Positions 58,814 through 64,000 of a stretch of DNA of 64,000 bases are shown piece after piece. Source of the stretch: Leptospira kemamanensis. GTDB lineage: Bacteria; Spirochaetota; Leptospiria; Leptospirales; Leptospiraceae. Numbering within the stretch: position 1 is the first letter of the stretch; the number at the start of each line of letters is the position of its first letter. The position numbers were made by a program, and so were the translations under genes. The notes beneath the pieces are model-generated. The model worked only from the letters and a program-made list of their open reading frames with translations, was not told the origin of the DNA and ran no database searches. Where the stretch lies: the NCBI RefSeq assembly GCF_004769665.1, contig NZ_RQGG01000051.1, positions 73,737-137,736 on the forward strand. The letters run 5' to 3'.

Positions 58814-59758
58814 ATGAATGAAACATCGAAAATTTATGTAGCCGGTCACAAGGGACTTGTTGGATCTGCTTTGGTCAAAGTTTTAAACCAATCAGGATTC
58901 AAAAATGTAATCGGTAGATCTCATGCCGAAATGGATTTACAAAACCAATCTCAAGTTTTGCAATTTTTTGAAACTGAAAGACCTGAGTATGTTTTCCTTG
59001 CGGCTGCAAAAGTGGGTGGGATACACGCCAATAACACATACCCAGCAGAATTCATTTTCTCCAACTTACAAATCCAAAATAATATCATTGATGCCTCTTA
59101 CCGATACGGAATTAAAAAACTTTGTTTTTTAGGTTCCTCTTGTATTTATCCAAAATTTGCCAAACAACCGATGGACGAAGGCCAACTCTTAGATGGAAAG
59201 TTGGAACCAACAAACGAACCGTATGCGGTGGCTAAAATTGCAGGGATCGTGATGTGTCAGTCCTATAACAGACAATATGGAACCAACTATATTTCAGTGA
59301 TGCCTACCAATTTATATGGTCCAGGAGACAATTACCATCCAGAGAATTCACACGTTTTACCAGCTCTCATACGAAGATTCCATGAAGCAAAAAAGCAGAA
59401 CCTTTCAGAAGTAGTGATTTGGGGAACGGGGAAACCTCTGCGAGAGTTTTTGTACTCAGAGGATATGGCAAGAGCCTGCGTGTTTCTCATGCAAAACTAT
59501 GATGTAACTGGTGACCCGAAAGGTGGCGAACATGTAAATGTTGGCTCAGGGATTGAAGTGAGTATTAAAGAGTTAGCAGAAACGGTAAAGGAAGTAGTTG
59601 GTTACCAAGGAAAACTGGAATTCGATCTAACAAAACCTGATGGAACACCGAGAAAATTACTCGATGTTTCCAAACTCCATAAAATGGGTTGGAAACACCA
59701 GGTGGAATTACGAGTAGGGGTTCGGTTGGCTTATGAAGATTATCTATCGAAGTTATGA
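58814..59758 (+). CDS. fcl: GDP-L-fucose synthase
   Basis: A 314-residue SDR-type epimerase/reductase converting GDP-4-keto-6-deoxymannose to GDP-L-fucose. Signatures: [14 protein letters not shown] (NADP-binding), [19 protein letters not shown] (catalytic Ser region), YAVAKIAG (YxxxK) and [24 protein letters not shown]. No gmd gene is in view; it should supply the substrate. The start lies 59 bases after the regulator. Its TGA overlaps the next ATG (59755-59758), coupling it to the nucleotidyltransferase gene. Confidence 0.94.
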   Translation: MNETSKIYVAGHKGLVGSALVKVLNQSGFKNVIGRSHAEMDLQNQSQVLQFFETERPEYVFLAAAKVGGIHANNTYPAEFIFSNLQIQNNIIDASYRYGIKKLCFLGSSCIYPKFAKQPMDEGQLLDGKLEPTNEPYAVAKIAGIVMCQSYNRQYGTNYISVMPTNLYGPGDNYHPENSHVLPALIRRFHEAKKQNLSEVVIWGTGKPLREFLYSEDMARACVFLMQNYDVTGDPKGGEHVNVGSGIEVSIKELAETVKEVVGYQGKLEFDLTKPDGTPRKLLDVSKLHKMGWKHQVELRVGVRLAYEDYLSKL

Positions 59759-60156
59759 AAACATCCCTTTCCGAACAAGAGATTGAATCTATTGTAGACT
59801 ATTTCTCAAAAGTTCCAGAAGTTTTGGCAGTGTTTCTTATGGGATCAGCTGCAAAAGATACGATGAGACCAGGAAGCGATATCGATTTAGCAATCCTTCC
59901 ATTCGAGGTAAAATCCATTTCTGGAATAGAGTTGTTAAAGTTCACAGGTGATTTAGGCTATCAATTAGGACTCGACTTTGATTTAGGAGAGATGAGTTCC
60001 AGGAACCTAGTGTATTCGAAAGAAGCAATATTTTCCGGAAAAGCAATCCTAGTCAAGGATAAACCTAAAGTAGAACTTAGAATCAATACACTTATATCCA
60101 TGTATTTTAATTTTCAAATTGAACGTCGAGAAGTATTGAATGCCTATCGAAATTGA
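59755..60156 (+). CDS. MNT-domain nucleotidyltransferase (MntA-like antitoxin)
   Basis: A 133-residue minimal nucleotidyltransferase: [15 protein letters not shown] is a perfect GS-x10-D-x-D motif, with a third acidic residue in DFDLGE. Family knowledge: MntA-type antitoxins adenylylate and so silence HepT toxins. The next gene is a HepT-like protein overlapping by 17 bases, the standard arrangement. Its start is coupled to fcl. An alternative is a housekeeping nucleotidyltransferase, but the partner makes TA most likely. Confidence 0.85.
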   Translation: MKTSLSEQEIESIVDYFSKVPEVLAVFLMGSAAKDTMRPGSDIDLAILPFEVKSISGIELLKFTGDLGYQLGLDFDLGEMSSRNLVYSKEAIFSGKAILVKDKPKVELRINTLISMYFNFQIERREVLNAYRN

Positions 60157-60559
60157 TGATATCATCACGAATAAAATTGCAGTGATGCAACGAGCAATCA
60201 ATCGAGCTCAGGAAGAATTTAACAAAAATCAAAGTTTAAGTAGTTATACAGAAGTTGATGCTTTAATCCTAAACTTGGAACGAGCTTGTCAGGCTGCCAT
60301 TGATTTAGGAATGCATATGATTTCAAAAGATAAATTGGGAATACCGCAGTCTAGTTCTGATGCGTTCCGTATCCTGGAGTCGAATTTGATCATTTCGACA
60401 GCCACTGCAAAATCTTTAATAGCCATGGTTGGATTTCGTAATATTGCAATACACGAATACCAAAAACTAAATTTGGATATCATCCAGGAAATTATGAAAA
60501 AGGACTATTTGGTATTTGGAATGTTTTGTAAAGAACTGGGATATGAGATCCATATATAA
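60140..60559 (+). CDS. HEPN-domain protein (HepT-like toxin)
   Basis: A 139-residue all-helical HEPN protein (DUF86 type). It has FRNIAIHEY, the R-x4-H-x-Y motif that forms the RNase/modification site in HepT toxins, here with intact R, H and Y. Family knowledge: HepT is a ribonuclease held inactive by adenylylation by MntA. It overlaps the MNT gene by 17 bases and is followed by the dehydrogenase gene after 18 bases. No direct experiment stands behind this case. Confidence 0.86.
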   Translation: MPIEIDDIITNKIAVMQRAINRAQEEFNKNQSLSSYTEVDALILNLERACQAAIDLGMHMISKDKLGIPQSSSDAFRILESNLIISTATAKSLIAMVGFRNIAIHEYQKLNLDIIQEIMKKDYLVFGMFCKELGYEIHI

Positions 60560-60577
60560 ATCAATGAAGTCTTTTCA

Positions 60578-61597
60578 ATGAGCAAAAAAGTATTTGTTTC
60601 CACATTCCCGTTTTGCCGCACGAGTCCTAATGCCATGGACCTTTTGGTTTCGAATGGGTTTCAAGTCACAGTCAATCCATACGACAGAAAGATGAAACCA
60701 AACGAGGTAGCGGAAGCTGCAAAAGAGTTTGATGCTCTCATCGCAGGAACAGAGGACTTAACTCCTTTAGTCAAAGTCACAAATACGTTGAAAATGATCT
60801 CCCGAGTGGGAGTCGGTCTCGATAGCGTTCCTCTTACGCTTTGTAAAGAGAAAGGCATTGCTGTTGCATATACACCAGATGCGGTTTCACCCGCAGTTTC
60901 GGAGTTAGCTGTTAGCCTCTTAGTTGATGCCATGCGAAAGATAACGTATTCCGACCGCGAAATCCGAAAGGGTGAGTGGACTCGCCCTTATGGGGAAAGA
61001 ATCGGCGGGTCCTCCATTGGAATTTTGGGGCTTGGAAGGATCGGGAAGCGAGTTGCTTCTCATCTATTAGGTTATCTGCCAAAAGAAATCCTCGTTTGTG
61101 ATTTAATGGATAAAAATGACGAGATCGAACAGTTTAGTTCACTTTCATCTAACATGTATAAAATGAATGAGTCTCTTGGTAAAAATTGGAATCCGACAGT
61201 GATCAGACAAGTGGATTTTGAAACTCTATTAAAAGAGTCTGATGCTATCACAATCCATGTCCCACTATCGGATAGTAGCAAAAACATCTTCAATGCGAAG
61301 ACAATGTCACTCATGAAATCCAATGCGGTTTTAATTAATACTGCAAGAGGTGGCATTGTGAATGAAGCTGACTTGTATCAAATGTTAAAAGAACAAAAAA
61401 TCTCTGCCGCGGCAATGGATGTATTTGAAGAGGAACCATATAAGGGACCATTATGTGATTTAGAGAATTTGATTTTGACCCAACATATGGGTTCTTGTTC
61501 CAATGATTGTAGGGAAGATATGGAAAGAGAAGCGGCAGAAAATGTGATTGGTTTTTTTGGTGGTGGATCGAAGGTTACTTTCGCTCCAGAGTATTAG
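60578..61597 (+). CDS. D-isomer-specific 2-hydroxyacid dehydrogenase (SerA-like)
   Basis: A 339-residue NAD-dependent dehydrogenase: RVGVGLDSVPL, NAD-binding GILGLGRIGKRVA, HVPLSDSSKNIFNAK, NTARGGIVNE and a catalytic His in LTQHMGSCSND. The length is shorter than SerA, lacking ACT domains. In LPS or EPS clusters such enzymes often make a sugar or hydroxyacid precursor; which one here is unknown. It follows HepT in the same transcript. Confidence 0.88.
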   Translation: MSKKVFVSTFPFCRTSPNAMDLLVSNGFQVTVNPYDRKMKPNEVAEAAKEFDALIAGTEDLTPLVKVTNTLKMISRVGVGLDSVPLTLCKEKGIAVAYTPDAVSPAVSELAVSLLVDAMRKITYSDREIRKGEWTRPYGERIGGSSIGILGLGRIGKRVASHLLGYLPKEILVCDLMDKNDEIEQFSSLSSNMYKMNESLGKNWNPTVIRQVDFETLLKESDAITIHVPLSDSSKNIFNAKTMSLMKSNAVLINTARGGIVNEADLYQMLKEQKISAAAMDVFEEEPYKGPLCDLENLILTQHMGSCSNDCREDMEREAAENVIGFFGGGSKVTFAPEY

Positions 61598-61635
61598 GAA
61601 AATTTCAGGTTTAAAAAAAAATAAAAAGGTAAACA

Positions 61636-62919
61636 ATGCTAAAAAAATATTTTTATCATAAACTATTTCGATATATTTCACACTACTGTACATCTGAAAA
61701 TTCTTTGTTAGAGATAGCGCCAAAAAACAATACCATTGAAAGATTGTTTAAAGGGAAATATAGGAAAATTAACGAATTATCCGAAGCAAAGAAAATTGAA
61801 TCTGATTTTATTTTAATCAACGGTAGTTTACATTATGAAAGTGACATTCAAAATTTTTTCAGCTCACTCCATGCAAAACTTAGCAGTCATACGCGAATAG
61901 CGATTGTTTACTATAATTCTTTGTGGTGGCCAATTTTTAAACTTGCGGATAAGTTAGGTTTGAGATCTAGAACACCTGAACAAAATTGGATATCACATGA
62001 AGATGTAACTAATTTTTTGATTCTAGAAGATTACGAATTGATCAGAATTGAGCAGAGGATTTTATTTCCTCTATACATTCCATTTATCAGTAACTTTGTA
62101 AACCGCTATCTTTCTCCCCTTCCAATTCTAAGAAATTTTGCTGTTTTGAATATTGCAATTGCTCGTCCTTACATTAAGGATTTAAAAAAACAAAGGCAAC
62201 AATCTGTTTCTATTGTTGTCGCGGCAAGGAATGAAGCAGGGAATATTTTTGATATTCCAAAACGGATTCCAAAAATGGGACCTAACGATGAATTGATATT
62301 TGTTGAAGGAAATTCAAAAGACAATACTTGGGGAAAGATTCTAGAATTAAAAAAAGTATATAAAGGCCATCTTAAAATACAGGTAGCTCAACAAGATGGA
62401 AAAGGAAAGGGAGATGCCGTCAGGAAAGGATTCTCCATGGCAAAAAATGAAATTCTCATGATTTTGGATGCAGATCTTACAGTGCCTCCTGAAGATTTAC
62501 CAAAATTTTATAATGCCATTGAATCTGGTAAAGGTGAGTTTATCAATGGATCTCGTCTCGTTTATCCAATGGAGAAAAAGGCAATGCGATTTTTCAATCG
62601 TGTAGGGAATAAGTTTTTTGCCGTTTCTTTTTCATTTGTATTAGGACAGCGATTTAAAGATACATTATGTGGAACGAAGGTGATATCAAAGTTTAATTAT
62701 GAGATGTTAGCAAAAAACCGAGCCTATTTTGGAGATTTTGATCCATTCGGTGACTTCGATTTAATTTTTGGTGCCTCTCGAATGGGGCTAAAAATCATTG
62801 AAGTTCCTATTACTTATAGAGAACGAACTTATGGTGAAACGAATATTTCAAGATGGAAACATGGGGTTATCTTATTAACAATGCTTTTATTTGCCGCGCG
62901 TAAAACTAAGTTCATTTAA
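61636..62919 (+). CDS. GT2-family glycosyltransferase with degenerate methyltransferase-like N-terminus
   Basis: A 427-residue fusion. Residues 1-185 resemble a class I SAM methyltransferase that has lost its cofactor loop (LLEIAPKNNTIERLF, DFILINGSLHYESDIQNFF, LSSHTRIAIVYYN). From about 192 a GT2 domain is clear: VSIVVAARNEAGNI, ELIFVEGNSKDNTW, catalytic ILDADLTVPPEDLP (DxD) and GSRLVYPMEKKAMR, like polyprenyl-phosphate or dolichol-phosphate glycosyltransferases. It probably transfers a sugar to a lipid carrier in LPS assembly. An AAGG ribosome-binding site precedes the ATG. The base composition is AT-richer than the upstream genes. Confidence 0.86.
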   Translation: MLKKYFYHKLFRYISHYCTSENSLLEIAPKNNTIERLFKGKYRKINELSEAKKIESDFILINGSLHYESDIQNFFSSLHAKLSSHTRIAIVYYNSLWWPIFKLADKLGLRSRTPEQNWISHEDVTNFLILEDYELIRIEQRILFPLYIPFISNFVNRYLSPLPILRNFAVLNIAIARPYIKDLKKQRQQSVSIVVAARNEAGNIFDIPKRIPKMGPNDELIFVEGNSKDNTWGKILELKKVYKGHLKIQVAQQDGKGKGDAVRKGFSMAKNEILMILDADLTVPPEDLPKFYNAIESGKGEFINGSRLVYPMEKKAMRFFNRVGNKFFAVSFSFVLGQRFKDTLCGTKVISKFNYEMLAKNRAYFGDFDPFGDFDLIFGASRMGLKIIEVPITYRERTYGETNISRWKHGVILLTMLLFAARKTKFI

Positions 62920-62923
62920 TAAT

Positions 62924-63850
62924 ATGAGTACAAAAATTAAATTATTTATAGCGAGTCTGTTATATCGAATCATTTCAATATTAGGTATAACAAAGAATCG
63001 AATCATCAAAAGGAATGGAATCAATTATAAAGTAGATCTATCAGAAGGTATTGACCTTTCGATTTTTCTTTTTGGAAGTTTTCAAAGTCATGTTTGGAAA
63101 TTGACTGAACTGAAGAAAGAACCTGAGGTGATTTTTGATATTGGTGCGAATATTGGATCTATTTCATTGCCTTTTGCAAAGAATTTTAGCAAAAGTATTG
63201 TTTATGCATTTGAACCAACTTTTTACGCGTTTGATAAATTAAATGAAAATTTAAAACTAAATCCAGAATTGAAAAAAAGGATTATTCCTATTCAGGTTTT
63301 TCTTTCTGATGAGGTGAAGGAAGTTAGTAATCAAGCTGTATATTCTTCGTGGAAAGTCGATGGATCCAAACAAGATCATCCGATTCACGGTGGTATATTA
63401 CAGAAAGCAACTAATAAACAAATTACATTAGATTCCTTTATAAAAGAGGAGAAACTTAAGGCTGTTGACTTGATTAAAATAGATGTTGATGGTTTTGAAC
63501 TAGATATCCTTCGGGGTGCAAGCGAAACTATTGATCGATTCCATCCGATCATTGTATTCGAATTTATGGGTCATACGGGTGATTCCACTAAATTGGAATT
63601 TGCAAAATACTCTGAACTCTTTGAGAAGAAAAATTATAAACTTTTTGAATCAAAATCTAAAATACCACTAACTGTTAATAATATTGAAAAAAACGTTCCT
63701 AAGTATGGTGGAATTGATATTCTAAGTTTGACCAATTCCTTACGAAGCTTTTTTAGTTCTTCGCTCTCTTTAATCTGTTTATCCGTTGGTGGGTTGATTT
63801 GGTCTGACTTTTTCAAGAATTCTGCCTTCCATTGTCGTAAGACAAAGTAG
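62924..63850 (+). CDS. FkbM-family methyltransferase, C-terminus fused to antisense IS sequence
   Basis: A 308-residue ORF from the ATG at 62924, 4 bases after the glycosyltransferase stop. A class I fold is visible: VIFDIGANIGSISLPF (SAM loop), YAFEPT, LIKIDVDGFELDILRGA (FkbM hallmark) and IVFEFMG. The native domain seems to end at about GGIDI (63720). The last 40-odd residues (LSLTNSLRSFFSSSLSLICL) read antisense through a transposase gene and are not part of the family, so the gene is truncated at its 3' end and may lack a few residues. The enzyme methylates sugars or other hydroxyls in polysaccharides. N-terminus has a short hydrophobic stretch. Confidence 0.83.
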   Translation: MSTKIKLFIASLLYRIISILGITKNRIIKRNGINYKVDLSEGIDLSIFLFGSFQSHVWKLTELKKEPEVIFDIGANIGSISLPFAKNFSKSIVYAFEPTFYAFDKLNENLKLNPELKKRIIPIQVFLSDEVKEVSNQAVYSSWKVDGSKQDHPIHGGILQKATNKQITLDSFIKEEKLKAVDLIKIDVDGFELDILRGASETIDRFHPIIVFEFMGHTGDSTKLEFAKYSELFEKKNYKLFESKSKIPLTVNNIEKNVPKYGGIDILSLTNSLRSFFSSSLSLICLSVGGLIWSDFFKNSAFHCRKTK

Positions 63851-63984
63851 CTGATTCCTAAAGATTCGGAAACTTCTTTTATAGTAAATGAACCTGACAT
63901 GGCTCGCTTTACCGCTTGTTCTTTAAACTCCGGAGAGTATTTTGATCGTCTGCTCACTTGGCACCTCTTGCTTTTTCTGCTCAA
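63634..63984 (-). pseudogene. IS3-family transposase OrfA, truncated at its 3' end
   Basis: The minus strand encodes RRSKYSPEFKEQAVKRAMSG and a helix-turn-helix (FTIKEVSESLGISYFVLRQW), then the leucine-zipper-like KESEELKKLRKELVKLR typical of IS3 OrfA. A GTG at 63957 with AAGAGG just upstream is the likely true start; the open frame reaches a TTG at 63984. At about 63725 the OrfA match ends and the frame runs antisense into the FkbM gene to a chance stop at 63634. OrfB is not present in this window and no right-end inverted repeat is seen. Confidence 0.8.
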
Positions 63985-64000
63985 AAAAGGTGTCCGTTTT
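63721..64000 (-). mobile_element. IS3-family insertion sequence remnant (partial, runs off the window)
   Basis: Only the 5' part of an IS3 element is present: the OrfA start, and upstream of it AT-rich sequence that should include the terminal repeat, which lies at or past the window end. The other end is cut at the FkbM gene near 63721-63729. Loss of one end suggests a deletion or recombination after insertion, so it is probably not mobile by itself. Confidence 0.7.

Overview
The window looks like chromosomal DNA of a Leptospira-type spirochaete, AT-leaning (roughly 40% GC by eye). The signs are the many relaxed-lipobox lipoproteins, an OmpL47-like repeat protein, a large set of PAS/GAF histidine kinases and SpoIIE/RsbW-type signalling proteins, frequent TTG/GTG starts, and an LPS (rfb-type) locus that begins with an EPS-associated MarR-family regulator. 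I cannot name the species from this alone. The window is gene-dense: no gap between genes exceeds about 190 bases. I see no tRNA, rRNA, CRISPR array or prophage.

Layout. 1-5168 (+): a gene end (possibly ybeY), recO, a small membrane protein, argS, cinA and a membrane-anchored beta-propeller, mostly overlapping or abutting. 5285-11371 (-): a glycolytic block gapA-pgk-tpiA-secG, then a signal-peptide protein, a PAS histidine kinase and a response regulator with an RsbW-like ATPase output. 11547-16325: a GAF histidine kinase, then a chemoreceptor translationally overlapped with a signal-peptidase-I homologue that lacks both catalytic residues. 16326-24144 (+): uvrC, followed by three coupled genes for a lamin-tail-like lipoprotein, a probable outer-membrane barrel and a PLD-family lipoprotein. 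24145-28192 (-): a small protein, an MFS exporter, an OmpL47-like protein, a LysM-FecR protein and a Nudix hydrolase. 28323-34237 (+): a GST-family protein, a UvrD/Rep helicase, a TPR lipoprotein, an AsmA-like protein and a small lipoprotein.

34211-41665 (-): lpxB, lpxI, an FmdB zinc ribbon and an SH3 protein, then a frameshifted TolC-family gene and sucCD. 41828-52951: two PAS kinases, a response regulator, a PP2C/SpoIIE phosphatase with TPRs, an SDR enzyme and a cluster of lipoproteins (seven-repeat propeller, metzincin-motif protein, DUF1566/Lcl domain). 53031-57257: a 2,4-dienoyl-CoA reductase-like flavoenzyme, an SpoU methyltransferase, a small lipoprotein and a PlsC-like acyltransferase. 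57310-64000 (+): a membrane protein, then the apparent start of an LPS/EPS locus: regulator, GDP-fucose synthase, a MntA/HepT-type toxin-antitoxin pair, a D-2-hydroxyacid dehydrogenase, a GT2 glycosyltransferase and an FkbM methyltransferase whose 3' end runs into an IS3-family remnant.

The observations most worth a second look are: the tandem palindromes before the EPS regulator; the chemoreceptor paired with a pseudo-signal-peptidase; the coupled lamin-tail/barrel/PLD surface cassette with a ribosome-binding site held in a hairpin; the toxin-antitoxin pair coupled to fcl; the tolC frameshift; and the IS/FkbM junction.
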